Part shown: in pieces, positions 22,022 to 31,063 of the stretch
Position numbering within the stretch: the stretch's first letter is position 1
How the letters are laid out: each line of letters opens with the position of its first letter
Assembly: GCF_002583405.1 (NCBI RefSeq)
Contig: NZ_BCMJ01000006.1
Span: forward strand, 62,001-126,000
Direction of reading: 5' to 3'
DNA: 64,000 bases
Origin: Secundilactobacillus silagincola
Lineage (GTDB): Bacteria > Bacillota > Bacilli > Lactobacillales > Lactobacillaceae
Notes under the pieces: generated by a model
Seen by the model: the letters and a program-made list of their open reading frames with translations, nothing else
What the model was told of the DNA's origin: nothing
The model's database searches: none
Made by a program: the position numbers and the translations under genes

Positions 22022-24544
22022 GTGACTCAACCAATTGATCATATTGAAGTTCGTGGTGGTAGCGTCAATAATCTGAAAAATATCGACGTTGACATTCCAC
22101 TAAATAAATTTGTGGCTATTTCCGGCCCTTCTGGATCGGGTAAAAGTTCTCTGGCAATGGGCATCCTTTACGCTGAGGGCTCTAGACGGTACTTAGATGC
22201 GCTCTCAACCTATACCCGGCGGCGAATCGCGCAGAACAAAAAGTCCCAAGTCCAGTCAGTAAAACACATTCCATCCGCTTTAGCACTACGTCAACGACCG
22301 AATATTCCTTCAGAACGGTCTACAGTTGGCTCACTCACTGAGGCCTTCAACGTGATCCGGCTGATTTTTTCACGGTTAGGATCCGTTGTCTGCCCCAATG
22401 GTCACCGAATTCCACCAACCATTGAAATTGCTCAGAAGATGGACCTTTCTGGCGACGATATGGGTATGATTACCTGTCCCACCTGTGGCGTACGCTTCAT
22501 GGCTAACGGTGCTGAAGATTTCTCCTTTAATTCCACTGGTGCTTGTCCCACCTGTCACGGTCTAGGTGTCGTCCGGGAGTTGGATGAATCCAAGTTGATT
22601 GGTGACGAAAATCTGACCATTGATCAAGGGGTGGTGGGTTCATGGCACCTGCCCGGTCGTAACTTCATGCCAAAGGTGGTCGCTACTTTGGGCGTTCGCA
22701 CCGATGTTCCTTACAAAGATCTCACGGACAAAGAAAAAGACATCGTGCTCCATGGTAAAAAGGAAACTCATCCCGTTAATATCAGCTCTGGTACTGGCCG
22801 AGTCTTTCACATGGACAACGCACTGTACGAAAATGCTTATGCAGCGGTTGAAGATTCGCTGGACTCAGTGACCAGCGAACGGTCGATTGCGAGGATCAAT
22901 CAGTTTTACCATTTTTCAACCTGCCCGACTTGCCATGGTTCCCGCCTGAATCCGGAGCGTTTGAAGCAGTTAGTTGGCGGTAAAAACATTGCTGAAGTTG
23001 CTGATATGCAACTTAATGATTTAGCAAAGTGGGAGAACGATACTAAAGCGACATTACCCGATGATATGGCGTCGCTGGCTAAAATTCTCTTTACTGAATT
23101 AGATGATAATTTGCGCCCATTACTAGAACTGGGACTAGAATACCTCAGTCTTTCTCGTAGCGGTAATACGCTATCAACGGGTGAACTGCAACGGATTCAG
23201 CTGGCTCGAACACTGAGAACTGAAACCACCGGCGTGCTCTATGTATTAGATGAACCGTCGATTGGCCTGCATCCGGATAATATTAAGGGGCTGATCAACG
23301 TTTTCCGGCAGCTAATTGCGCAAGGCAACTCATTGGTGGTCGTGGATCATGAAGTTGATATCATCTCAGCTGCAGACTGGGTTATCGAAATTGGACCTGG
23401 TTCTGGCGATGAAGGTGGCCAAGTAATTGCACAGGGAACGCCAAAACAACTAGTCAATAATCCCCAATCACTGATTGGTCCGTTTATCTCCGGGCATCCC
23501 GCTATTCTACAAACTAAACATGTCGCTAAGAATCCTACCGGTCAGACTACCCGTGTTAAAATCAATGATCATTTCAACTTACACCACGTTGATGCTACTT
23601 TCCCAGACAACCAGGTAACGGCAATCACCGGCTTTTCTGGTGCTGGCAAGACCAGTCTGATTATTGATTCACTGGTACCCGCTATCCAAGCCCGTAAGAA
23701 GCAGCAAAAATTGCCAAAACAAGTAGCTGAACTCACCACTGATTTGCAGGATGTAGTCAGTGTGGATGCCAGCCCAGTGGGTAAGAACGCCCGCTCAACG
23801 TTAGCGACCTACACCAACATCATGAATGCCCTGCGACACATGTTCGCTAATTTACCCGAGTCTAAAGCCAAGGGATACGGTATTGCTTACTTTTCTTACA
23901 ACAATAAGCAGGGTGCTTGCCCCAACTGCGGTGGCCTTGGAAACATCACCCTGGATATTCAATACCTGCCTGATATGGAAGAAGTTTGCCCAGTTTGTCA
24001 TGGTACGCGATATAAGGACGAAATCCAGCAAATTAAGTGGCACGGTTATTCCATCGTGGATTTACTAAACCTCTCCGTTGAAGAAGCAATCCCCGTATTC
24101 AAAGATGTGCCAAAGATCGAGCACCAACTTAAACAACTCAAAGAAGTTGGTCTGGCCTACCTTCACTTAGGTGAAAGTACGCCAACCTTATCTGGTGGTG
24201 AAGCACAGCGGCTTAAACTTGTTAGTCACCTGACAAAGAAACAAGCAGGAACTCTGTTTGTCTTTGATGAACCCTCAATTGGTTTGCATCCGTTAGACGT
24301 TCAAACGCTCCTGCAAATTATTGACCGTTTGCGCATCAACGGTGCTACGATTCTCATCATCACCCACGATGTTGACTTGATGCTAAACGCTGATTATCTC
24401 ATCGATATGGGGCCTCGTGGTGGTGCCGCAGGCGGGAAAATTGTTGCTGCTGGTGAACCGTTAACGTTGGTCAAATCCCCTAACAGCTTAACTGTACAGT
24501 ACTTGGCAAAGCATTGGCAGAAATTCGGTAAACCAGAGAACTAA
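22022..24544 (+). CDS. UvrA-like ABC ATPase (excinuclease subunit A paralog)
   Basis: An 840-residue protein with two ABC modules: Walker A GPSGSGKSS (about 41) and GFSGAGKTS, signatures LSTGELQRIQLAR and LSGGEAQRLKL, and zinc-finger CxxC pairs (CPTCGVRF, CPTCHGLG, CPNCGGLG, CPVCHGTRY). It is about 100 residues shorter than housekeeping UvrA, as in UvrA2-like proteins tied to DNA damage or DNA-binding drugs. GTG 22022 is chosen since AGGTG lies 5 nt upstream; an upstream GTG at 21947 lacks a ribosome binding site. No uvrB is adjacent. Confidence 0.88.
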   Translation: MTQPIDHIEVRGGSVNNLKNIDVDIPLNKFVAISGPSGSGKSSLAMGILYAEGSRRYLDALSTYTRRRIAQNKKSQVQSVKHIPSALALRQRPNIPSERSTVGSLTEAFNVIRLIFSRLGSVVCPNGHRIPPTIEIAQKMDLSGDDMGMITCPTCGVRFMANGAEDFSFNSTGACPTCHGLGVVRELDESKLIGDENLTIDQGVVGSWHLPGRNFMPKVVATLGVRTDVPYKDLTDKEKDIVLHGKKETHPVNISSGTGRVFHMDNALYENAYAAVEDSLDSVTSERSIARINQFYHFSTCPTCHGSRLNPERLKQLVGGKNIAEVADMQLNDLAKWENDTKATLPDDMASLAKILFTELDDNLRPLLELGLEYLSLSRSGNTLSTGELQRIQLARTLRTETTGVLYVLDEPSIGLHPDNIKGLINVFRQLIAQGNSLVVVDHEVDIISAADWVIEIGPGSGDEGGQVIAQGTPKQLVNNPQSLIGPFISGHPAILQTKHVAKNPTGQTTRVKINDHFNLHHVDATFPDNQVTAITGFSGAGKTSLIIDSLVPAIQARKKQQKLPKQVAELTTDLQDVVSVDASPVGKNARSTLATYTNIMNALRHMFANLPESKAKGYGIAYFSYNNKQGACPNCGGLGNITLDIQYLPDMEEVCPVCHGTRYKDEIQQIKWHGYSIVDLLNLSVEEAIPVFKDVPKIEHQLKQLKEVGLAYLHLGESTPTLSGGEAQRLKLVSHLTKKQAGTLFVFDEPSIGLHPLDVQTLLQIIDRLRINGATILIITHDVDLMLNADYLIDMGPRGGAAGGKIVAAGEPLTLVKSPNSLTVQYLAKHWQKFGKPEN

Positions 24545-24577
24545 CACTATTTTTGGGGAACGGTAGCTTTCCCCTAT

Positions 24578-24843
24578 TTGACAGTACCCACCCAATCATG
24601 TTAGTTTAATAACACAAACAAAAAAGGAGGCCTCGCCCATTGAAGATCTAAGTCAACCGTTAGAACCTAGCACCGTGATTCCCAATATAGGGGAATACTG
24701 CGCAGTTCTGGCACTGACCTAGACCTTCTCTAGCGAGCCTAAACGCATGATCACTTTGCGCAAAGCACCTGGAGAATTGTTCTCAGGTGCTTTTTTGATG
24801 TCAAAAACTGCCACGGTGCCCGCCAAGAAACCGGAGGACATCT
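24578..24843 (+). promoter_or_regulatory. Attenuating leader of the ABC-F gene
   Basis: TTGACA at 24578-24583 starts a leader of over 200 nt. AGGAGG (24625-24630) precedes TTG-AAG-ATC-TAA (24640-24651), a possible 3-codon peptide; an ATT-started 27-codon frame overlaps it. A strong terminator AAGCACCT...AGGTGCTT with a T6 run (24762-24796) lies before the ATG at 24844. A promoter, tiny ORF and terminator before an antibiotic-resistance-type ABC-F gene is the layout of ribosome-mediated attenuation, in which drug-stalled ribosomes prevent termination. The antiterminator fold was not resolved. Confidence 0.65.
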
Positions 24844-26334
24844 ATGTCGACAATTCAAATCACTCATTTAACCTTTGCCTATCCTGGGCAAGCTAACCTA
24901 TTCACCAACCAAAATTTAAACTTTGACAGTAGCTGGAAGCTGGGACTAACCGGCAGAAACGGGCGCGGTAAAACCACCCTGTTGAACCTCATCCGCGGAA
25001 AACTGACGGGTCAAGGCACCATCACCGTGCCACTGACACCGCTGTATTTTCCGCAACCAGTCAAAGATGCGGCTCAAGAGGCTTGGGTCGTTGCTACTGA
25101 AGCCAGTACCGGTGAGTTATGGGAAATCCAACGTGAGCTTTCCCTCATGCACACCGATGACGACCTGCTTTACCGCCCCTACGAAAGTCTCTCCGGTGGC
25201 GAACAAACCAAGGTCTTGCTGGCAGCGACCTTTGCCAGTCACACCGGTTTTCCGTTGCTGGATGAACCGACTAATCACTTGGATATCAGGGGACGAGACC
25301 AGATTGCTGGCTATTTAAAACACGTTTCACAAGGCTTCATCGTCATTTCCCACGACCGTCACTTTTTAGACGCGGCCACGGATCACACCTTAACAATTGA
25401 AAAACAGCAGCTGGTTTTGACTCAGGGAAATTATTCGGCTTACGCTCACGCTAAGCAGCTAAAAGACCAGTCGGAATATGCTGAACAAGCTAAGTTGCGC
25501 CACGACATTGACCGGTTAAAACAGACCGCAGCCAATAAACGCCAGTGGAGCCAGTCCCGCGAAGGTGATAAATACGGTAATCCGCATCAAAAAGGCAGCG
25601 GCGCAGTCTATGACACTGGTTTTATCGGTGCCCGTTCTGCACGAGTGATGCAAAAAGCTAAGAATTTGGAACACCGCATGGATAAAGCCGTTACGGATAA
25701 GGAATCACTGCTAAAAAATGTAGAATTCATCGATTCGTTAACGATGAATTACCAGCTGGACCATCACGAAACGTTGCTTTGGGTAAGAAATGTTCAACTC
25801 AGTTATGGTGACCATCCGCTTTTGAGTAAACCCGTTAGCTTCGAATTAAACCGTGGTGACCGCCTGGCTCTAATTGGCCCTAACGGCAGTGGCAAATCAT
25901 CATTGATTGCCGCTATTTTAGGTCAGTTCAAGGGCGATATTACTGGTGAAATTCAACTCACTGAAACTGCCTCACGCAGTCTAGTTCGTCAACATTATCC
26001 GGATAATCTAGGTACCCTAAATGCTTTTGCGGAAAAACGGCAGCTAAGCTATCAAGATTTATTAAACAATCTGAAAAAGCTGGGTATGCCACGAACTGCT
26101 TTTAAAACACCGATTCAGCAACTATCAGCGGGTCAGCAAAAAAAGGTTGAATTGGCAGCCAGTTTAGCTACCCCAACCAGCCTTTACCTCTGGGATGAAC
26201 CCTTAAATTACCTAGACATATTCAATCAAGAACAGCTCACCAAGCTTATTCAAAGTGTCCAACCAACGATGCTGGTCACAGAACACGACCGCGACTTCAT
26301 TGAGGCAATCAGCACCAAAGTCGTGACGCTGTAA
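24844..26334 (+). CDS. ABC-F ribosomal protection protein, Lsa type
   Basis: A 496-residue soluble protein with two ATPase domains and no membrane segment. Walker A motifs are GRNGRGKTT and GPNGSGKSS, signatures LSGGEQTK and LSAGQQKK, and Walker B LLDEPTNHLD and LWDEPLNYLD. The basic interdomain linker (about residues 200-270) carries SREGDKYGNPHQKGSG. The opening MSTIQITHLTFAYPGQ and the length near 498 match Lsa proteins, which displace lincosamide, streptogramin A and pleuromutilin drugs from the ribosome. Resistance itself is inferred. GGAGG lies before the ATG and an attenuator-like leader precedes. Confidence 0.85.
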   Translation: MSTIQITHLTFAYPGQANLFTNQNLNFDSSWKLGLTGRNGRGKTTLLNLIRGKLTGQGTITVPLTPLYFPQPVKDAAQEAWVVATEASTGELWEIQRELSLMHTDDDLLYRPYESLSGGEQTKVLLAATFASHTGFPLLDEPTNHLDIRGRDQIAGYLKHVSQGFIVISHDRHFLDAATDHTLTIEKQQLVLTQGNYSAYAHAKQLKDQSEYAEQAKLRHDIDRLKQTAANKRQWSQSREGDKYGNPHQKGSGAVYDTGFIGARSARVMQKAKNLEHRMDKAVTDKESLLKNVEFIDSLTMNYQLDHHETLLWVRNVQLSYGDHPLLSKPVSFELNRGDRLALIGPNGSGKSSLIAAILGQFKGDITGEIQLTETASRSLVRQHYPDNLGTLNAFAEKRQLSYQDLLNNLKKLGMPRTAFKTPIQQLSAGQQKKVELAASLATPTSLYLWDEPLNYLDIFNQEQLTKLIQSVQPTMLVTEHDRDFIEAISTKVVTL

Positions 26335-26336
26335 CT

Positions 26337-26385
26337 AAAAAGAAACCTGACGTTCAGTTGTTAACTGTTCGTCAGGTTTCTTTTT
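26337..26385. terminator. Bidirectional terminator
   Basis: AAAAAGAAACCTGACG and CGTCAGGTTTCTTTTT arms separate the ABC-F gene from the convergent TetR gene. Confidence 0.88.
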
Positions 26386-26426
26386 GCTTAAACAATTATT
26401 GAAAAACTCGTCAATTCAACGACCAA

Positions 26427-26978
26427 TCATCTACTAGACTGATCAATACGTTCAACAACTTCAACTAGAAATGCCTTAACTCGCAAGCGGTCTCGCTGAT
26501 TAGACAAGTTAGCCTGTGCCAGTACGCCAAATACGCCTTCAAGTAAAAACGTACTCAACAGCATGGGATCGTGGGCTCTTCTAATTTTGTAAATGACCGC
26601 CGGCGCAGACTCGGTTTCCGCCGTGATATGGGTCATCAGCCAATTCTGCAAAATCCGCTGAGTTTCTGCATAGTGGCGACTGTTCGGATCGACTCTCAAA
26701 TGAGATAACACATCATAATTATCCATGAAAAAGTCAGCAATTTCGGCTGCCGTATGTTCTTCTTGACCGTCATTCTGCCAGTTTTCTAATAACTTATCAA
26801 GAACGGCTTCAGACAAGTCAATTTTATCATGAAAATACCGATAAAAAGTACTGCGCTTGATAAATGCTGCTTCGCAAATCTGAGTAACTTCAATGTTTTC
26901 AATCCGGTGAGTTTTTAATAAGGTCAGCATTGCCATCGTAATTTGATTACGCGTACGCAAGCGTGCATATGAGACCAT
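26427..26978 (-). CDS. TetR/AcrR-family regulator
   Basis: A 183-residue protein with an N-terminal TetR helix-turn-helix (IEVTQICEAAFIKRSTFYRYFHDKIDLSEAV, about residues 24-54) and a helical C-terminal domain. It is convergent with the ABC-F gene and divergent from uppP with about 300 bp between. A GGGGGG run lies before the ATG. Target and ligand are unknown. Confidence 0.85.
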   Translation of the reverse strand: MVSYARLRTRNQITMAMLTLLKTHRIENIEVTQICEAAFIKRSTFYRYFHDKIDLSEAVLDKLLENWQNDGQEEHTAAEIADFFMDNYDVLSHLRVDPNSRHYAETQRILQNWLMTHITAETESAPAVIYKIRRAHDPMLLSTFLLEGVFGVLAQANLSNQRDRLRVKAFLVEVVERIDQSSR

Positions 26979-27188
26979 ATTGAACCCCCCTTGGGTAGGT
27001 AAAAAATATACTCTTGCTCTATTATGTAAATTTTATAACAAGCGACGTGCTGCTGTAAACGCAAATGCTCCTTAAATCACCATTATCTTGGAACATATAC
27101 CGCCATATGCCGTCAAAACGCACATCAAATTAGTTATGTTCCTTTTATTAAAAAATATAAACAAGGTTAAAAACAGTTTATGGCATCT

Positions 27189-27227
27189 TTTACACAATTT
27201 TTACACATTTCACGCAATTACTTTACA
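27189..27227 (+). promoter_or_regulatory. Pho-box-like direct repeats upstream of uppP
   Basis: TTTACA occurs at 27189, 27200 and 27222, i.e. in one 11-bp phase with the 27211 position degenerate (CACGCA). This is the periodicity expected of PhoP binding sites. A weak -10 (TACGCT, 27237) begins 9 nt after the last repeat, as at the small RNA promoter at 2831. Confidence 0.6.
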
Positions 27228-27282
27228 ACAATCCCGTACGCTTAGTCTAAATAGAAAGTCATAACGGAGGATGTTCACCATC

Positions 27283-28110
27283 GTGATTGAAATTATTAAA
27301 GCTATTATGTTAGGAATCATTGAAGGAGTCACAGAATTTCTACCAATAAGTTCTACGGGTCACCTCTATTTAGCGAATGAATTTGTCAAGCTCAAGGAAC
27401 CAACAGCGTTTATTAACATGTTTATGGTTGTTATACAATTCGGTGCCATTATGGCAGTAATTTTCCTATATTTCAATAAATTAAATCCGTGGGCACGTAA
27501 TAAAGGCAAACTGGAACAGCGGCAGACATGGATGCTGTGGGGGAAAGTTATTCTGGCAGTTTTACCCTCTGTCATTATCGGTCTACCACTAAACGACTGG
27601 ATGGACGCCCACTTAACCAGTTGGCAAGTCATTTCGGCTACTTTGATTATCTACGGGATTTTATTTATCCTGATTGAAAACTTTAATCGTCACCGAACAG
27701 CCACCTTTTCCAACCTGAACCAACTCCCGATTAAACTTGCTATTCTGATTGGCCTTTTTCAGGTCCTTTCGCTAGTCCCCGGAACTTCTCGCTCAGGCGC
27801 AACCATTCTTGGTGCCATTATGATTGGCGCTTCTAGATACGTTGCAACTGAATTCTCGTTCTTTCTTGCTATTCCAACCATGTTTGGCGCTTCACTTTTA
27901 AAAATGACAAAATACCTGGTTCACGGCAACACCTTTACAGGTATGCAATTAATGGTGCTCTTTACCGGCGTGTTCGTGTCCTTTGTGGTGGCCTATCTCG
28001 CCATTAAATTTCTCTTGAACTACATTCAGCATAACGACTTCAAGGCCTTTGGCTGGTACCGAATTATTCTGGGAATTGCCGTAATGGTGTACTTTGGACT
28101 CACAAGCTAG
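27283..28110 (+). CDS. uppP: Undecaprenyl-diphosphate phosphatase (BacA/UppP)
   Basis: A 275-residue polytopic membrane enzyme that removes phosphate from undecaprenyl pyrophosphate, recycling the lipid carrier of wall synthesis and giving low-level bacitracin tolerance. The two catalytic blocks [15 protein letters not shown] and [10 protein letters not shown] are intact. GTG 27283 is preferred: GGAGG touches the in-frame ATG at 27271, leaving no spacing. Pho-box-like repeats upstream suggest induction by phosphate limitation, which fits a phosphate-releasing enzyme. Confidence 0.93.
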   Translation: MIEIIKAIMLGIIEGVTEFLPISSTGHLYLANEFVKLKEPTAFINMFMVVIQFGAIMAVIFLYFNKLNPWARNKGKLEQRQTWMLWGKVILAVLPSVIIGLPLNDWMDAHLTSWQVISATLIIYGILFILIENFNRHRTATFSNLNQLPIKLAILIGLFQVLSLVPGTSRSGATILGAIMIGASRYVATEFSFFLAIPTMFGASLLKMTKYLVHGNTFTGMQLMVLFTGVFVSFVVAYLAIKFLLNYIQHNDFKAFGWYRIILGIAVMVYFGLTS

Positions 28111-28196
28111 CGGTTGATTCTGACAAAATTAGACTGTGCACAATTGATTTTGTGTTACTACCAGCGTACACTGCTATTAAAAAGGAAGTGCTTAAA

Positions 28197-28592
28197 ATGA
28201 ATACAATTACGGTTACACCCGCAGTCGTTGACTTGTTGAAGCAAAAACACGTCGCCGACAAAACGCTGTTATTGATCACCGATGATGCGGGTGGCAAGTA
28301 TTCGCTTCAAGGTGGTGCCTGCAGTATTGGCACCAAGTTCACCATCGTGGTTTTAGATCAGCCTGATGATGAATACAACGTGCAACTCAAGAATAACGCC
28401 GGTTTATCACTCTACACCTCTGATTACGACGTCTACTTTCTCGGTCAGGGCTTAAAGCTCGATTATCAGAAAAACATGATTAACCTGACCAATAACGGTC
28501 AGCTGCTGGACAACAACGTCCTGATTGCTGATGGAAAAGATATTTTAGCTGCTTTTAAGCAGGGTATTTTTGCCAATATTGGCAATTGTTAA
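28197..28592 (+). CDS. HesB/IscA-like iron-sulfur biosynthesis family protein
   Basis: A 131-residue protein of the IscA-like fold as found in Firmicutes YqkB-type proteins: ITVTPAVVDLLKQ, LLITDDAGGKYSLQGGACSIGT and SDYDVYFLGQGLKLDY. The lone internal Cys in GGACSIG and the C-terminal NC are the only cysteines, unlike true IscA. ATG 28197 has AAGGAAG upstream; the frame is open earlier without a ribosome binding site. A palindromic element starts 7 nt after the stop. Role in Fe-S assembly is inferred from family. Confidence 0.75.
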   Translation: MNTITVTPAVVDLLKQKHVADKTLLLITDDAGGKYSLQGGACSIGTKFTIVVLDQPDDEYNVQLKNNAGLSLYTSDYDVYFLGQGLKLDYQKNMINLTNNGQLLDNNVLIADGKDILAAFKQGIFANIGNC

Positions 28593-28599
28593 TTTAAAG

Positions 28600-28717
28600 A
28601 GTGTGAAAACAGGCGTTTAGAGAGTGGAGAATAAGGCAGGGGTAACGGAAATCCAAAACCAGGATTTCCGTTACCCCTGCCTTATTTGCAACTCTCTGCT
28701 TGTTTGAGCACGTTTAA
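28600..28717 (+). repeat. Long palindromic 3' element, type II, copy 1
   Basis: 118 bp. The inner perfect stem of 25 bp (28631-28655 with 28663-28687) has a 7-nt loop. Outer arm starts GAGTGTG..., and AGAGAGT on the left pairs with ACTCTCT on the right, followed by GAGCACGTTTAA. Outer arms match the element at 34734-34852; the inner stem differs. Confidence 0.85.
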
Positions 28718-28797
28718 GAAGCGTGTACCCCAACGTTAGCTGGTCAGTCAAGAAACCAGCTGAAACTTTTATCAATATCACCTAATGTCACAGCCAT

Positions 28798-29958
28798 TTA
28801 TTTAACCGCTGCAATTCCTTGCTTCAAACGGTTCAACCCGTCCATCAGCCGTTCCTTCGGGCAGGCCACGTTCATCCGTAGAAATTCACGGCCATCACCG
28901 CCGTAAACCGTACCATCGGAAAGAAACAGGCCGGTTTCTTGGCGGATAAACTGTTCCAGCTTGTCGGAAGGCATGCCAACTTTGCTAGTATCTAGCCAGA
29001 CCAGATAAGTCGCGTCGCCTGCCACAACCTTTACACTCGGAACATTTTCTGCCACAAACTTAGCAACGGTCTGTTTGTTGTCCTCGATGTAAGCCCGCAG
29101 ATCATGAACCCATTGATGGCCCTTGGTATAGGCTGCAATCGTCGCCGGGATTGCGAATGAATTAGGTTCGGCCAGTTCATCCGTGTTGAGTCCGCGGTTA
29201 ACGACTGCTCGTAACGTTTCGTTAGGCACAATGACCGTTGCAGCGTGCAGTGCAGCCACGTTGAAAGTCTTACTTGGCGATACCGCAACGACACAGTTCT
29301 GTTCGTTAACTTTATTCACTGATGCAAATGGCGTATAACCCTTGTCCGGTGCGGTGATATCACCGTGAATTTCATCGGAGAGCACAACCACATGATGCTT
29401 AGCAGCCAGTTCGCCGATGCGCGCCAAAGTATCCGCCGACCAAATCATGCCAACCGGGTTATGCGGATTACATAAAATCATCAACGTTGTGAGCGGCTCA
29501 GCCATCTTGGCTTCTAAGTCTCTCCAGTCAATGTGGTAAGTGTCTTGATCATCCAAAACCAAATCACTAGAAAGCACGTGCCGACCGTTATTTAGAATTG
29601 AGTTGTAGAAGATATTATATACTGGCGCTTGAACCAACACGTTGTCCCCAACATTGGTCAACCGTCTGACTGATGAGGAAATCGTGGGAACGACTCCGGT
29701 AGAAAAAATCATCCAATCCGTCTCAGGTCGCCAGTTATGTTCACTTTCGTACCAGCTCTGAACCGCATCAAAGTAAGCTTGGGGCACTTCTTCATACCCA
29801 AAAATACCGTTTTGAGCTTTCTGCTGAATCGCTTCAACAATTGCAGGCAAAGTTTGGAAGTCCATGTCGGCTACCCACATCGGCAGCTCGTTATCTTTAA
29901 CATCCCACTTGACTGAGTTAGTATGCCGCCGGTCAATTAATTCTGAAAAATCCGTCAT
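28798..29958 (-). CDS. PatB/MalY-type cystathionine beta-lyase (PLP aminotransferase fold)
   Basis: A 386-residue fold-type I PLP enzyme: opening RRHTNSVKWD, then ELPMWVADMDF, CNPHNPVG, SDEIHGDI and the PLP lysine in SPSKTFN, followed by the C-terminal FLRMNVACP. These are marks of MalY/PatB C-S lyases that cleave cystathionine or cysteine to pyruvate, ammonia and a thiol. Its ATG overlaps the stop of the DUF3737 gene (ATGA) and its AGGAGG lies inside that gene, so the two are co-translated. Confidence 0.9.
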   Translation of the reverse strand: MTDFSELIDRRHTNSVKWDVKDNELPMWVADMDFQTLPAIVEAIQQKAQNGIFGYEEVPQAYFDAVQSWYESEHNWRPETDWMIFSTGVVPTISSSVRRLTNVGDNVLVQAPVYNIFYNSILNNGRHVLSSDLVLDDQDTYHIDWRDLEAKMAEPLTTLMILCNPHNPVGMIWSADTLARIGELAAKHHVVVLSDEIHGDITAPDKGYTPFASVNKVNEQNCVVAVSPSKTFNVAALHAATVIVPNETLRAVVNRGLNTDELAEPNSFAIPATIAAYTKGHQWVHDLRAYIEDNKQTVAKFVAENVPSVKVVAGDATYLVWLDTSKVGMPSDKLEQFIRQETGLFLSDGTVYGGDGREFLRMNVACPKERLMDGLNRLKQGIAAVK

Positions 29959-30806
29959 GCCGTTTTCCTCCTGACGTTAATTTTGATTGCTGACTTATCG
30001 ATGTCCGGATCATCAAGGATCACTTCACCAATTGCGGGTGCGTTGATGACGCCGTTCACTGGATTCTTCACACTATCAATCGTGGTGATCACATCGGCAT
30101 TGACGTCCGTACAATATTCGAATGCCAAATCGGTATTCACTAGTGAACAGTTCTCCAACGTTAAATCATCCACGTAGCAAAGTCCTTGGTCGCTTTCAAT
30201 CCAGCAGTTCACAAAGCGAATATGTTTCGAATTCCAAGCCAAGTATTCGCCCACTAGCGTAGAATCATAAACCGTTACGTTGTCGCAATTCCAGAAAGCA
30301 TCATGGGTTTCAAACGTGGAGTTATGAACTTCGATGTTCTTACTGCCATCAAACGCATAGTTGCCACTCAACTTCAGATGATCAACCACAACGTTCTCAC
30401 AGTTTTTACCAAAATAATCACCCGTTGCTGTAATGTGATCCAGCTTAACATCATTGCACCACCACAGCGTTTCGGCAGCATCGCTCATGGTAAGATTAGA
30501 TAACTCTGCATGGTTAACATGCCGGAACGTTTTGGTTGCTTCGATCATGACGTTATCCATTTTCAGATTTTTGGTATACCAGATACCAGCGTGAGCTTCC
30601 ACCTTCAAAGTGCTTTGAGAAACGTTGATATCATCGGCATACCATAGCGGATACTTCCATTTGAAAATATTATGCTCAATATTTAAATGCTTGCTGTGCT
30701 TTAATGGCGATTCACCATTCTGAAACGTACTGTTTTTTATGTTGAGGTCGTGAGCTTTAAACAACGCTCGTTCGCCTTCAAAAACTTCTTGATTAATTTC
30801 TTTCAC
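29955..30806 (-). CDS. DUF3737 family protein, right-handed beta-helix
   Basis: A 283-residue protein built of about 20-residue repeats rich in N, H and D (for example LNIEHNIFKWKYPLWYADDINVSQS), a pattern of parallel beta-helix coils as in pentapeptide-like or pectate-lyase-like folds. It matches DUF3737 proteins common in lactobacilli, function unknown. GTG start with AAGG upstream. No signal peptide, so cytoplasmic. The overlap with the C-S lyase gene suggests joint action. Confidence 0.8.
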   Translation of the reverse strand: MKEINQEVFEGERALFKAHDLNIKNSTFQNGESPLKHSKHLNIEHNIFKWKYPLWYADDINVSQSTLKVEAHAGIWYTKNLKMDNVMIEATKTFRHVNHAELSNLTMSDAAETLWWCNDVKLDHITATGDYFGKNCENVVVDHLKLSGNYAFDGSKNIEVHNSTFETHDAFWNCDNVTVYDSTLVGEYLAWNSKHIRFVNCWIESDQGLCYVDDLTLENCSLVNTDLAFEYCTDVNADVITTIDSVKNPVNGVINAPAIGEVILDDPDIDKSAIKINVRRKTA

Positions 30807-31006
30807 AATCGTTACCTTCTCAATTTATGTCGTTATAGATATATTTTAGTTTTAATACTTTACACTGTCTAACATTTGTCACTGGAGAATATTCAAATAG
30901 TGATATTTTATATCATACAACCTTAAAGCGACTCGAAGGCAAGTGCAAATTAAATTTTTTTACTTTGGCATTATTACGATTACATCTTGAGGTTAAAATT
31001 GAGGTT

Positions 31007-31043
31007 AAAAAAGAAACCAATTCACGATGAATTGATTTCTTTA
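31007..31043 (-). terminator. Terminator of the butanediol dehydrogenase gene
   Basis: On the minus strand AAAGAAATCAATTCA pairs with TGAATTGGTTTCTTT, then more T. Confidence 0.85.
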
Positions 31044-31063
31044 ACTTACATATTAGTGCCCCA

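Noticed and set aside
24639-24722. ATT-started 27-codon frame in the ABC-F leader
   Set aside because: ATT starts are very rare; spacing to AGGAGG is good, so it is kept as an alternative but not called a gene.
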